64,000 nucleotides of DNA, taken from Melieria omissa. Taxonomy: Eukaryota > Arthropoda > Insecta > Diptera > Ulidiidae. The stretch spans positions 30,235,783 to 30,299,782 of the forward strand of contig OZ020269.1 of the NCBI GenBank assembly GCA_963971225.1. The letters run 5' to 3'. The notes under the pieces are model-generated. The model was not told where the DNA came from. It did not search any database and worked only from the letters and a program-made list of their open reading frames with translations. Positions within the stretch are counted from its first letter, which is position 1; each line of letters starts with the position of its first letter. Positions 11,893 to 23,223 of this stretch are shown here, piece after piece. The position numbers and the translations under genes were made by a program.

Positions 11893-12430
11893 ACCCTTTG
11901 ACGACTAAAGGGACGCAGTTGTCCCTAACAAACAATTTTAAAGAAACGAATAACTAAGAAACGGGTGGCTATTTACTTGTATTATTTTACTTGTATTATT
12001 TCCTGAACGATTTTTTTCTCTTTTATATATGGCAACCCTGCATGTTATTCTTTGATTGTGATCACTGGAAACAGTTTGCGCGGAATTCTAATATTTTGTG
12101 AAAGTGTTTTGAGGTGTAAAAGTGATTTTCAACATTTTATATCGTGAAATATCTGTTGTCTGGTATATTTTCATTGTGTAAAGCTATGAAACCGGTATTC
12201 ATACTGAATACTGAGTACGAAAACATAAGTTCTTTAGACGAAAATCTACCTCTTACGACCATGGGGACATCTAAAATCATAAAATAATCATAAAAATCAG
12301 AAACCCCATTACTAGTTTTGGTATTTTCATTTAAAAATCTGTTTTTAAACGCTCAATAGATCATCCAAAATAGTAAAAAATTGTAACTTTACCTCTTACA
12401 ATCTATGGTCTTAAAAGGGGTAAGGCAACG
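11893..12430. mobile_element. Possible TTAA element, only left end clear
   Basis: A TTAA (11889-11892) is followed by CCCTTTGACGAC and then by a gapped palindrome AGGGAC-GCAGTT-GTCCCT. This is the same tip-plus-palindrome plan as the TTAA MITEs at 15293 and 25109. A short frame opens at an ATG at 12186 (MKPVFILNTEYENISSLDEN ...) and stops after 33 codons. The right end is uncertain; GGGGTAAGG near 12417 could be a damaged GGGTTAA tip. It is piggyBac-like by the TTAA site only. Confidence 0.3.
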
Positions 12431-12480
12431 CATGTCGCAAACATTTCGATTTAATTTCTAGAAAAGTCCACCATAGAGGA

Positions 12481-12929
12481 TGGATGGATGGATGGATGTG
12501 AGGGTGGGCAGGAAGGCTACAAGCCTTCCATAGCACTCAGTCCATTTCAGACCATTGTACTATACCCATGGGTGATAGGGAAGGTAAATGAGAGTAATAT
12601 CTCATATTTCATATTTGAAATGCGTATGCAACACTGTCTTTCCAACATATGTTACAGCACACATTCTAAGCGGATGTGGAAAGGGAGGTGGAGGGGACCT
12701 ACAGTTTAACGCCAAATCCGAACTGCAACTCGCAGTTTTTCGTTCACACTGGGAAGTTTTGCCATTGCCTGCTAAGAGCGCACTTGTGCGATTCTTGTAA
12801 TTCTCATTCCCTTCATGTGGATAGCGATAGAAGTAGACGAGTTATTCACCAGCCCGAGCCAGGAATCGAACCTGGAGCCTTTGGTATGAGAAGCCAGCGC
12901 GCTACCCGCTGGACTATCAAGGCTGACCA
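12481..12929 (-). mobile_element. tRNA-derived SINE with (CATC)n tail
   Basis: The flanking 13-bp direct repeats CCACCATAGAGGA at 12468-12480 and 12930-12942 are a target duplication. On the minus strand the 5' end is tRNA-like: an A box AGTCCAGCGGGTAGCGC, then CTTCTCATACC (a CAT anticodon-like loop), then the B box GGTTCGATTCC. The body (GCGTTAAACTGTAGGTCCCC in that orientation) is shared with the SINEs at 16262 and 61034. The 3' part differs from those and ends in four TCCA/CATC repeats, seen on the plus strand as TGGATGGATGGATGGATG. The surrounding DNA is a ~75-bp direct duplication (TTAATTTCTAGAA-AGTCCACCATAG...), with one unit split by this insertion. Confidence 0.9.
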
Positions 12930-13109
12930 CCACCATAGAGGAACTACATATAGTTATATGGGTCCCACCATTTAATTTTAATTAATTTCTAGAAGAGTCC
13001 ACCATAGAAGAACTACATAAGTTATATGGGTCTCACTATTGAGGTAAATAACCAGCAGGTGATTTTAGATCCAAGACCCCACTCTTCCAGATATACATGG
13101 ATGGATGGT

Positions 13110-13305
13110 TTGGTCCACTTAATCTTTTTACACTTAAATAGTTCATGAGGCACTTAAGCATTGAGCTTCTTTTTTAAAACCCATTTTATGCAAATGCTTT
13201 AAAACAGTTTTGGTCGATCTTCAGTTCTTTAGTGATGTCGTGACTTCTCATAAATGGGCCTTTTTGCACCTTATCCATAATTCCATCAACTTTTTTCGGT
13301 CAATA
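13110..13305 (-). pseudogene. Mellifera-type mariner relic, piece a
   Basis: The minus strand reads SHDITKELKIDQ and, in degraded form, NGFKKRS...VPHEL and MDR. These are the second helix of the DNA-binding domain and the WVPHEL linker of mellifera-type mariner transposase. The homology stops at 13305, where the 2.8-kb TIR element begins, and resumes on its far side at 16097. This shows the TIR element jumped into the mariner. Confidence 0.8.
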
Positions 13306-13418
13306 TCGAGCCCTTCCCGCGATTTTATCGTATGAGCCATTTTTACCGAAATTTTTTTTTACCGAAAATGATAGCACTATAAATTAGCCATCAGTCCCTA
13401 AAAGCTCACTTCTCTACG

Positions 13419-13661
13419 ATGAACCGTTATGAAGTTAGAGAAAAAACAATTTTATCGTATGTCCACTTCACATTTTTCCTTCATTTTTTGTGCCCGCGAC
13501 TAGCTATGCGATACGATAAAATTGCTCTAGTTACAAAAAGTAAATTTTTAACTTTATTGCAAAAGTGTAAAATTGAAAATATTTTAATAGTGAAAAGTGA
13601 ATATTACATAATTGTTGAAGGTGAACAATGGCCTATTTGCAGGAAAAGGTTTTTTTCTTAA
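13419..13661 (+). CDS. Possible 5' exon inside the 2.8-kb TIR element
   Basis: An ATG-initiated frame of 80 codons lies just inside the left TIR of the element, where a transposase or passenger gene would be expected to begin. A second in-frame ATG at 13506 starts MRYDKIALVTKSKF. The later part reads ILIVKSEYYIIVEGEQWPIC. No family motif is recognised. The frame overlaps two of the TTATCGTATG motifs, which weakens the case for the first ATG. It ends upstream of the TTAA insertion at 13781. It could be the first exon of the unit whose last exon lies at 14573, but no clear donor is seen. Confidence 0.25.
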   Translation: MNRYEVREKTILSYVHFTFFLHFLCPRLAMRYDKIALVTKSKFLTLLQKCKIENILIVKSEYYIIVEGEQWPICRKRFFS

Positions 13662-13780
13662 TTCTTTGCAATGTGACGTGCGTGTTTTAAAAAATAGGTG
13701 TGCAGTTGTTCGTAGTTACGTATTGAATAAATTGAGGTGCAGTAATTTGATGATAAATTAAAAAATAATAATTAAGTTAA

Positions 13781-14504
13781 GGGGAGGCTCCCCTGGATTT
13801 GGACCGAAAAATCGTTTTTTTTTTGCATAAAACGAAGGCTACATATATGTAGAATATGTGTGTAAAAGGATTTTTTGATACGACGCGTATTTTCATGGGA
13901 GAACACACCTGTCTCACGCGCGCTACGAGACGCTCCACTGCTCTTATTTGCCTTCAACGCGTTTATCTCGAAACCATTTTTTCCAATCTAACTGAAATCC
14001 CCGGACTTGATCTAATGATCCGATTTTCATCTAAGAACTGCTCGAATGTATTTGATTTTCTGTATGCCTTGAACTAACAATTTGCATAAATAGTTATTTA
14101 TTTTTAATTTTTAAATGTGGTTGAAATTAAAAAAAGGTGCAAAAAATTGAACTTTTTACTTCAAATATTCATTGTGCAAGAATTTTTCGTTTAAATTTTT
14201 TGAGTCTAGTTCAATGCACAGACAATTTTGTTATCTTTAAGTAATGACAATGCTTTTTGATTTCAGTCCACTACAAGAGGCTGCAGGATTACAGTTCTCG
14301 AGCGATGTTTGGCGCGCAGAGGCCTACGGAAATCGCCATTTTGTAGCCGCTATTTTGAATTTCATCAAGTTTTTTAACTTTTTAAACTCCTAAATAATAT
14401 ACGAATTTAATAGTCAAAACCGGAAGTTTGTACGCCTTTTCATTATCCCACAAAAAAATTACAAACTTTGCCTTATTTTTGCCCAAATCCAGGGGAGCCT
14501 TCCC
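13781..14504. mobile_element. TTAA MITE (724 bp) with palindromic tips
   Basis: It is flanked by TTAA on both sides (13777-13780 and 14505-14508). The inverted tips are GGGGAGGCTCCCCTGGATTT on the left and, inverted, GGGAAGGCTCCCCTGGATTT on the right. The tip itself folds (GGGGAGGCTCCCC). No transposase frame is present. The TTAA site fits mobilisation by a piggyBac-type transposase, though these tips are not the usual CCC-type piggyBac ends. Confidence 0.8.
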
Positions 14505-14572
14505 TTAATGCTTTGATAACAAAAAAAGTAAAGAAAAAAAATAAATAACAGTTCTAAAAAAAATGTTCTGTT

Positions 14573-14790
14573 TCAGTGCCCAAACCGCAAGGCATTATTA
14601 ACGCTGGTCCCTTATAGTGACAGCGATACAAGTTGTAATGAAGAACCAGAAATTTGTGTAGGAAAGCGGGGAAGGAGAAATTGCCAAAAAGAGTTGAAAA
14701 TCAGGCGAACAGCCGAGTTGGCTCACGAATATTTAGATTTAAAATTTGATGGAATGATAGACGTGCTAGTCAAAACAGATGACGAATACA
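14573..14790 (+). CDS. Unidentified terminal exon inside the TIR element
   Basis: A strong acceptor (TTCTGTTTCAG, ending near 14574) opens into a frame of about 74 codons. It starts CPNRKALLTLVPYSDSDTSC, continues GKRGRRNCQKELKIRRTAEL and AHEYLDLKFDGMIDVL, and ends VKTDDEYS. The pogo-like element inserted at the TA right after this; with that insertion set aside, the next codons are AGT and TAA, so the exon would end DDEYSS-stop. Charge pattern and codon use look coding: a basic GKRGRR run, then an acidic tail. The family is unknown. It may be the C-terminus of the host element's own protein or a captured host exon. Confidence 0.45.
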
Positions 14791-14793
14791 GTA

Positions 14794-15685
14794 CAGTGGA
14801 CGTCCAGTATAACTTTCCATTTAACGAATTATGGATTTAACGTACGGCCAAATTTTCTCCATTGCTGGTTCTATATTAAGAACAAAAGTGAAATTTGCTA
14901 TTCGATATAACGAATATTTATGCTGTTTTTTCACCCTTCCAATTGTTTTTGTTTGAGCATTCACATTCTTTACAATAACAATGAATGTTTGGATTCGTCA
15001 AGTGAACGGTACCTCAATTGTTTTTGTTTTTGTTACGTTAAAACTTTCAAATTTACGTCAAGTTACCAATATTTTCAAATTCTGTTTGTATGCATTGCTG
15101 TTCATTTTCACAGGATTTGTTTTGCGTTCGGTCGGCGTTTTTCTTTTAAAAATTAAAATTTCAATAACCAATCAAGAAAAATGTCCAGACAGAAAAGTTT
15201 ACTTACGGTAAAGAAGCTGTCCGCATCGAAGACTTTTCACATTAGCCATTTTGTATTTTGAAAATGCTGGAATAAAACATGATATTTTTTAACCTTCTGT
15301 CTGTCCATTGCTCAAAATTGCTTTCGCTGTCCTTTGGGGTCAGGATGACCCCAATCAAACTGTTATATAATTTACTGACAAAACATAAAGAAATCTTACA
15401 CATAAATCACAAAAGAAAAGAGGAAAGCCTCGAATAGTGTTTTTCTTGATTTTTTATTTGGTTGTAAGCGCGATTAACACTAAATAACACAAGTACACGA
15501 GTACACAAAGCCGCTCAACCGTTTTTTTTTAATTCCGCCTGGGGTCAAATAGACCCCAAGGGACAGGCAGAAGGGTAAAAACTGAATATGTGAGATTTAT
15601 ATCTTTAAGAAGGATGGTTTAAAACAAAAAAAAATGTCGATCGATTCTAAATTTCGATAAGATTCTTTATATTGGACGTCCACTG
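14794..15685 (+). mobile_element. pogo/Tigger-like deletion derivative
   Basis: The terminal inverted repeats CAGTGGACGTCCA-TATAA are flanked by TA (14792-14793 and 15686-15687), the signature of pogo/Tigger elements. Excluding the 282-bp TTAA MITE inside, it is about 610 bp. A short frame near 15181 begins MSRQKSLLTVKKLSASKTFH, which resembles the start of a CENP-B/pogo helix-turn-helix protein, but it stops soon. It is therefore non-autonomous. It interrupts the end of the exon at 14573. Confidence 0.75.
15293..15574. mobile_element. TTAA MITE (282 bp) with GGGGTCA-TGACCCC hairpins
   Basis: The left side has TTAA then CCTTCTGTCTGTCC. The right end reads GGACAGGCAGAAGGG followed by TAAA, a damaged TTAA. 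A gapped palindrome lies near each tip: GGGGTCAGGATGACCCC (15339) and GGGGTCAAATAGACCCC (15541). It lies inside the pogo-like element. The CCCTTCTGCCTGTCC-type tip is close in style to piggyBac tips. Confidence 0.75.
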
Positions 15686-16096
15686 TAGTTAATTTTTCTG
15701 AAATTTTTTTAATTTTTTATATAAAACTACACTATATCACTATGAATTACACTATGTCAATCTGAAAGTAACATTATTTAGTATTTAATAAATGAAAATA
15801 CATTATACCAAGGAAAACATTCTTTTTTTACTTAGAAACGAGTTTATCGTATGTGCCACTGCAATATTTAAATCACTCATAATAGTGCCCGCACAAATTA
15901 TCGTATGTCCAAAATAACACCGTTGCGCTTTGCTGAAGTTACTAAAATAACCTATTCCAAGTGTGTAATCCTAAATAAAGTGTGTATGCCAAAAATCATG
16001 CAGCTTTGTTGCGCCAATGCAGAGAAAACCAAAAAAAAACGTCTCCTGTAAAATTTGGTTTTTGGCTCATACGATAAAAACGCGGGAAGGGCTCGA

Positions 16097-16220
16097 TATG
16101 TCGATCAGAGCGAGAAACACCTTCTACTACAAAATATCCAGAATGAATGCCACTGATCCATTACCTGACAATGAACTGGGGAAATGAACATTCACCATAA
16201 ACAGCATAAAACTTTTCAAA
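16097..16220 (-). pseudogene. Mellifera-type mariner relic, piece b (N-terminal)
   Basis: The minus strand continues the mariner broken at 13305. GCTGTTTATGGTGAATG matches the TVYSEDTL region of the 5763 copy. TTGTAGTAGAAGGTG then TTTCTCGCTCTGATCGAC matches its EVKDAPRSGR region. It is the N-terminal DNA-binding part of the same relic as 13110-13305. Confidence 0.75.
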
Positions 16221-16261
16221 CAGAAAACATTGTAAAATATTATCTTCTTCTTCCTCATCAT

Positions 16262-16676
16262 CGCCGGCCCCGATAGCTCAGCGGGTAGCGCGCTGGCTTC
16301 TCATACCGAGCGCCCCGGGTTCGATTCCTGGCTTGGGCTGGTGAACAACTCATCTACTTCTATCGCTATCCACATGAAGGGAATGAGAATTACAAGAATC
16401 GCACAAGTGCGCTCTTGGCAGGCAATGGCAAAACCTTCAAGTGTGAACGAAAAAACTGCCAATCGCCGTTCGGATTTGGCGTTAAACTGTAGGTCCCGTT
16501 CCCTCCCTTTCCCCATCCATTTGAAATGTGTGTTGTATCAGATGTTGAAAAAAAAAACAGTGTTGCATACGCATTTCAAACGGGTGGAATCCGTGGTATC
16601 ACAACCGGTCCGTTAAGAGGCCTAAGTGTGTCTCATACAGAGGCAGCCACCGCAACCTAACCTAACCTAACCTAAC
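16262..16676 (+). mobile_element. tRNA-derived SINE (415 bp) with 12-bp target duplication
   Basis: It is flanked by CTTCCTCATCAT at 16250-16261 and 16677-16688. The head is tRNA-like: GATAGCTCAGCGGGTAGCGC (A box), CTTCTCATACC, then GGTTCGATTCC at 16318-16328 (B box). The body contains CACATGAAGGGAATGAGAAT, GCGTTAAACTGTAGGTCCC and GTGGTATCACAACCGG, and it ends with CCTAAGTGTGTCTCATACAG then (CCTAA)n. The acceptor stem is poorly paired, so this is a SINE promoter rather than a tRNA gene. RNA polymerase III would start near its left edge. Confidence 0.92.
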
Positions 16677-16689
16677 CTTCCTCATCATT

Positions 16690-19600
16690 TTGTATTGCAT
16701 TAATTTCTAAGACGACATCATATATTTTCCAAATAAATATCTGCCTTGTATATTTTTGTTTTGTTACGTTGCTAAAAGAACTAAAATAATAAATTCCAAA
16801 TAAATCACCGGCACTTCCGGCTTTAGCAAAGTATTCCGTTGTCACAATTACGCAACACAAGAACTGAGAGTTCTGAAGCTTTCATGCATATTGCACCCGT
16901 TAATAGGTTGTTTTATGCTGTCGCGCAGGCGCAGACAATACGACAGACCGACACAAATGACAGCCGTAATTTGTGTTTTGAAAAATTGCCACCGTCAGCT
17001 GACAGAAATCGCTTTGCAGGAATTACCTCATTAAAAATTTCTACACAGTTTTAGTTGGCGCACACAAACAATGAACACTGCAGCGATGTCAGCAGCCTGA
17101 AAAGCGAGCACAGAAAACTGTATTTCCATTTGCACCGAATATCAAAACAGAAACAACACTACCGTTGCAGTCCATCAAGCACAACACCGCATACAACAAC
17201 AAACAGCTAACAAAGGAGGAGTGATTCGCGGGCGTCGGTGTTGCGGGCTGTGCGGAAAACCGGGCACCACAGAGCAATGAATGAAATGCTGAAAACAACA
17301 AGCAACAACTACACGGCAACAATAAATACACCAATGGCAATAACAACAAAGAAAACCATAATAACAACGACAACAGTCGGAACAGTGGCAGCGAGTCCGC
17401 AGGGAATTCAATACAACTAACAATTCGCCCAGACAGCACTCGGAGAAGCCGACATAGGCGCTGGCGAGGAACAGTAAAAGGGAGAAGGAACTTGTTATAA
17501 AATTTGACGAAGGCGCATATGAGAGAATGAAAAGATGAAAGGACGCAAGGACGAGGCAGACTATGCGAGTGTGATGGCGAAAACAGCTCGCAGTGTCGGA
17601 GCAGCAAGCAGAACAAATGCCTTCAATGATACGGAAATGGATATGTGCTCGTGTGTGTGTGTGTTGTAGGGTGCGTGTGTGCGATTATAAGTGCAAAGTA
17701 CATGGATGTGTGTATGTGTGTGTGTGGCCAAGTCGTCAACGGCAACTCCACAAAGAGGACGCAACATTTATGGAGACGTGGCAAAATGTGGGCAACACCC
17801 ACGAAAGGCGGCAGCACACACCGAGTGGCTTAGCAGACGCAAAGGCAACTGCGTCCGTCTTTAAAAGGATATCATGTTTTATTAAGGAATTAAAGTGTCT
17901 TGCCAACTTTGTTACGTGCAAAGAGATACTGGAAATATTTTTGAACGCTAACAAGCATTACTAGCTCGTAAAGCGCATTTTCCAGCTGCGCAGCTGCCGT
18001 CAGCGTCGAATAAAGAGATAACGACTGCGTCGAGAACGCGATGCACCATAAACTTTTCATTCAATATTTGTTGCTTTTTATTAGTAAATTCTGTTTTTGA
18101 CTTTTTTCTAATGTTATTGTTGTTGTTGTTTCTATTGTCGATTGTCTGAGGTTGCCAATAAATTTGTCGGAGAAAGTTTGTAATTTTTCTGTTTTGTTCG
18201 CCGTTTGGTCCCCTTTGAGTTTCGGCGATGAGTCATAAATTTCGAAAGGGCCAAGCGAAGTTTTCCATAGTTTTTCACTTTCGCTCTGTTGGGCATTGTG
18301 ACGAAATCGATTTGAAATTGGGCAAATTTAATAGCAAAGAAATTGGCCCATTGATATTTGAGATGTGCTTAAAATGTTTGCTTCGGCTTTGCATGGAGAA
18401 AGTTTAATCATCCCAATGCAAACAGCGAACCCTCTGGTTGCAGCAGTTTTTAACATTTTCTTGTTTGTTGTTCGGCACTTGACTGAGGTAGAAAATAAAA
18501 TTCATTTTAAAATACTGAAATACTTTGTATTGCAAAACTTTGTGCTTCCCGAAAGCAACCAAATCGCAGTGGGCGAACGCTGCACAGAGAATTTACTCCC
18601 ACACGTCGGTGCAGTTTTTGCATTAAAAGCAATTTGAATATGTTTGAGTACTTATGTACTTATGTTGCCATGTGTGTTAAGTATTCTACGTGTAGTATCA
18701 ATCTATATTAAGTATCGGCAGAAAACAGCAGCCAAGTGCTTCGATTTTCCAAAGTGGCACAACAAGCATTTCACTCGGCCAGCTTTTCGCATAACTCACA
18801 TCGCCTATAAACGGAAAAAATTTAAGTCTATCAACTAAATGGCCAGCCAACCCAATCTTACTTAAGCGCCCATTCTGTCTTTTGTTTTTTTAAATAGCAA
18901 GTAGGATTCAATAAACATGAAACTATAATTAAGATATATATTTCCCTTTTATTTGTGTACTATTTACAAAAAACAAAAAAATCAGTTGTGCTGCAAACAT
19001 CAAAGGAAAAAATTAGTGCTTGAAAAAATTAATGAAAACTTCAATTACTGACAACTTTTTTAGACATGCTTTCACTACTTTCATTTCAGGTACCGCATAT
19101 TTATTATTATTTTTTTTAATAACACGTATACAGTTTAATAGAAATGCTTACATTTTGAAAATTAAAATGCCTATTTGTATATTTACCTACAAAAACTTAC
19201 CTTTGGGTGAACATTTTATATAGGAAGACAAACTGATTGCTTTTGGCATTTAAATTGTACCTTAAAAATTAAAAAATGGCAGTAACAATGTGTAAACTTT
19301 ATTTATAGACTACAGTGTGATATTTTTTAACAATTTTGTTTTAAATTTTTTTTATTGTTATTTATTGTTGTAGTTGTCATTATTGTTTTTTTTTTTACTC
19401 AAAACTCCATTTTCCTTTAGAAAAAGGTGCAATAAGAGTCATAAAAAAAAATTTTAAATAAATTATAAAGACATCCATGAAGTCAAGGTTACTTCCTCGA
19501 GCATTCCAGTGTTAACTTGCACATTTGTGCGGCAGTTTCAAAAACCGAGTTCACGCTTTTCGATCCTTATTGGGAACGGCAGAACATCCACCTCGATTGA

Positions 19601-21890
19601 TTCCTTCCGCATCATTGAAACATACCATGCGTGACTCTATTTTACTGAAACTTTATTAATAACTGCTCAACCAGTGTTGCCCGATACCTGAAATGACTAA
19701 TAAATAATTATATAAAAAATGAGATCGGCATGAAACTTGCTTTTATAAACTTCCTTCATTCATTGAAGCACAGGATTTAATAAAATTAAATTAGACACTT
19801 TAGCTTGCAATATTTAATAAAATTAAATTAGACAATTTAGCATTAAATATTCAAGACTTCAGTGCCAATGGTTTCCTGGTCATATACATATATTTATATA
19901 TTGACTTATTAACCTGCGACTTATTGACTTTTTGAATGACTTATTTAAAGCTAAGGAAATGTTAAGCTTTAGTTAGTTTGTTCTAAAATAACTAACAACA
20001 ACAGTCTGCATACTTAAACCAATTTAACTAAGTGAATAAACTTATTTACCCAGAATGCCTCCATAACAATTACAAAATTGCCTAAATTACCAAAATTATG
20101 CGACAAAGTTCAACGTTCGTGTTTTCGTCGTTTTCATTTCATCCTCCGCCCTTTTCATTCTCCACAAAGTCATTTCTAATGCAGCGCCAATTGACGGTGT
20201 GCATACATATCCATAAATTAAACGCAAATCCACATTACAAATGCAAACAATTCCAATAATTACTAGCAAAACTTTTGTCGAAAACATTTACATTCACACA
20301 CACAATCACACAAACAAACGCGCATCGAGTCTCCGACGCGCAATTGGTGCACGAATTTTGATAAATGATCAACTCTAATTTTAATTGCCATGAATCGAGC
20401 CATGAAAGTGAGTTAATTGCAAATTTATTTTCATTGCTAACAGCACCAACAACAAGAACAACAACACTAACAACAACAACAATAGCCCAAATAACGACAT
20501 AAATTACAACTAGATAGCAATTACAAAAACAATAACAATGCATTGTTATGCGTCTGCGAACAACACCAAAAACAAGCAGCGAGCAAAATAATCAACCAGC
20601 AACAACAACAATAACAACAACTTTTGCATAATTAAGCGATAATTAAAACAAACAAAAGAACTGAGTTGGAGTGCCGCGGCAAAACAGCAACGCGCACTTG
20701 TTGAAATTCCAACGGCAGCGCATTGTCTACGCAATTCCGATTCTCGATTGCCCGATTTCCATTTGGCATTACGACGTCTTGCACAAAGAATCGCATCCGG
20801 AGTCAATTTTCGCTTGCGACACAATCAGCGCCCGAATTGCGGCGCCGAAGAGCACAGACCGCTGCCGAAAGGATGTGAGGGCGCCGCCGGTCAAATGGGG
20901 CGCAAATTGATTGTCGATGCGCGACAGCGCACAAAAACGACTGCTTAGCATATTCGGCGCCAATTGACCCCAGCGACGACAATTGTTAAATGTAATTAAC
21001 GCCTGACGGTGGCGAGCGGCGAGTGGTGGCTGTATATGTGTGTGTGTGTGTGGATGGCGCACCCCATTGCTTCATGAACTCTATATATGTATTTGTTTAT
21101 TTACGTAGTGAGTGTTGGGGGCGTGTTAAATGCAAATATTGTACAAGTATTGTAGTAGTAGTTGTTGTTATTGCGCTTAGAGTTGTTTGTTTACCAGCCG
21201 ATTGCTCTACTACACAGAGTTTAGTTTTATTGGAATTAATTAAATTTATGTGCAAATTCATATGCACCGCCATTGAATGGTTTTTGCATTTATTAATTCG
21301 ACACAGCAATGCCAACTTAATGGAGTAATTTGAAAATGTATACTCACAGACTGTTGAAGCACTGTCAGAGGGAGCTGTCCCTCAGGGTTTGGCCATGTCC
21401 TTCATATCAACAACAAAGTTTCTGCAAAAGGAGTATTGGAAGGAAACTAAGTGAACGACATCGAAACAAGAGACGAATTTCCTTTGGCAAAAGTTGAGTT
21501 TGAGTTGCGTTGACTTATTTATTGACTTGTTAATTTATCGTTTATTTACTAATTACTTGCGAAATGTTTGCTGTTTACAGGGTTCTGCATATTTAAAGTC
21601 GAGTGTGCTCACCATAAAATAAAACAAGTTGCATTTGTATGAAATAAATAAAAATACATAAACTAAGATATTTACAAAAATATGTAATTTAGAATGTAAG
21701 GTAGTCTGTCAACTTTGTGAACTAAATTACAAGCAGAGCCCCCGGCTTTGGGCCTAATAAATCAACTTTCTTCATACAACACTTTAACCCAAGATTTGCC
21801 TCTTTAGACCTCAAATTTCAATAAAATCACAACTTAGCAAAAGATTATTTTCTAAAGTTCATTTTTTACACTTCAAATTTCATGTTTGTA
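16690..21890. other. 5.2 kb without a recognised gene
   Basis: It is rich in CAA/CAG/CA tracts (for example 17.28-17.36, 20.44-20.62, and TG runs near 17.65 and 21.03 kb). The GC-richer part near 20.68-21.0 kb has overlapping frames in three phases with no recognisable domain. The whole looks like intron or upstream DNA of a fly gene. I found no exon with consistent splice sites and no transposon ends. Confidence 0.4.
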
Positions 21891-22390
21891 ACTTTAGCGG
21901 TTTGGGCTGGGCGGTGATGAATTCGTTAGGCAATTTGTCAGTCAGTCAGGGCAAACAATTATATGTACAGCGATTTGAGTTGTATGGGCAGTGCCACGCC
22001 CCTTTTATGCAATGCCCAACCCATTCTTGCAGTCCAAGTGCGACAAAGTAATGCGGAAAATTTTAGTCCCAAAAAATGTGCCATGCTTCTTGTCCAACGC
22101 CTATCAATGCCAGTAGAGTGACACATCTAACCCATAACCCTCAATGCCGTCCGACTTATAATTTCGAAGCTATCCGACATTACAAATATGAGTTGTATGG
22201 GCGATGCCATGCCCCTCGCTCAATATCCACCCCATTCCTCCTGTTTAAGGACAGGACTTAATCTTAATCGTAAGTTTGTGCCAAATTTCAGTAGTTCCAA
22301 AGTTATTCAAAACATTTACATTTAGATCACGTGAAAAGTGCCACGCCCCTTGTCCAAAGATTATGAAATTTTCCCCGCGAAATGACACAT

Positions 22391-22483
22391 TATTATTATT
22401 ATTATTGATGGGGATGACGCACTGCGACCTGTAGATCTATTGTGCCCCCTTCTTGGACTTCACAGACTGTCAGTGAGTCCGGA
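22391..22483 (-). mobile_element. 5'-truncated LINE tail with (TAA)n, I-like
   Basis: It is flanked by an 11-bp duplication AAATGACACAT at 22380-22390 and 22484-22494. Read on the minus strand it ends ...GTCATCCCCATCAATAATAA with a TAA-repeat tail, as in I-clade LINEs. Only about 93 bp are present, so it is a severely truncated 3' end. Confidence 0.7.
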
Positions 22484-23223
22484 AAATGACACATGCGCTG
22501 CATCAAATTTCAATGCTGTGCGACTTCTAATTCCGAAGATATTCTATATTAAAAATTTAGGTTGCATGGAAGGTGCCATGCCCATCTTTCGGGTCGTATT
22601 TGCACTACTTACTTGACTTACCGAGATTTAGTCAATCTTTCACATTCCGTGAAAGATTCAGCTCAATCGGTCGTCTAGTTTTTCCGACTAACAAACGATT
22701 TCTTTTATGTGGAAAAAGTACATAAGCTTTATGAGATTGACCACGCCCACCTCTAACGTCTACTATGGTAACTAAACTCAACTATGGTACTCTTGTGTGG
22801 GCAATACGGCTATCAAACAATTCAGCGTGTCACTGTTGTAAACATTGACTTTTTAGAATCGGCCATGCCCATTTTATGAGCCTACTAAGCTAGCAAAACA
22901 AAGTGACTTTTCATGGCTACAAATCAATATTGATATCAAATAATTCTTTGCTTCATAAGGGTAACCATGGGCTATCTTACACTAACCACGCCCACCTAAT
23001 ATGCCCATCATAATGATTGAAATCAGTTATGGTATATTAATGCATTGATATTACTTTATTTTATTTTTTAAGGGGTAAACACATATATGTAGTACTTCTA
23101 TATTGGCAGTAAGCCAGGGTATATTCGCCAACAACATAGTACAGCAATAGTGAAATAACACTTCGTTCAATAATGTGTGTGACTAACTAATTAAAACACA
23201 TTTTTTTGCCAAAATTCGTTTTT

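Larger units (their letters stand above)
13306..16096. mobile_element. 2.8-kb TIR element of unknown superfamily, TA-flanked
   Basis: The ends are inverted repeats of about 34 bp: TCGAGCCCTTCCCGCG, one variable base, then TTTTATCGTATGAGCCA, with a single mismatch. They are flanked by TA (13304-13305 and 16097-16098), or ATAT if a 4-bp duplication is preferred; the palindromic site leaves this open. The motif TTATCGTATG occurs at least six times near both ends (about 13325, 13452, 13512 inverted, 15844, 15899 and 16070 inverted), as expected of transposase-binding sites. It sits inside a mariner relic, with homology continuing on each side. Inside are two TTAA MITEs, a pogo-like element and two possible exons. 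I cannot assign a superfamily. Confidence 0.82.

Noticed and set aside
16263..16338. tRNA gene with CAT anticodon
   Set aside because: The acceptor stem pairs poorly and the sequence continues into a repeated SINE body with a target duplication. Two further heads of the same kind exist in the window.
17089..17616. 175-codon minus frame rich in Leu, Ser and Cys
   Set aside because: It lies over CAA/CAG repeats, begins with a rare start codon and shows no domain; it looks hydrophobic only because CAA/AAC repeats read as TTG/GTT.
20671..21062. Overlapping GC-rich frames near 20.7-21.0 kb
   Set aside because: Two plus frames and one minus frame compete, none with a supported start or domain.
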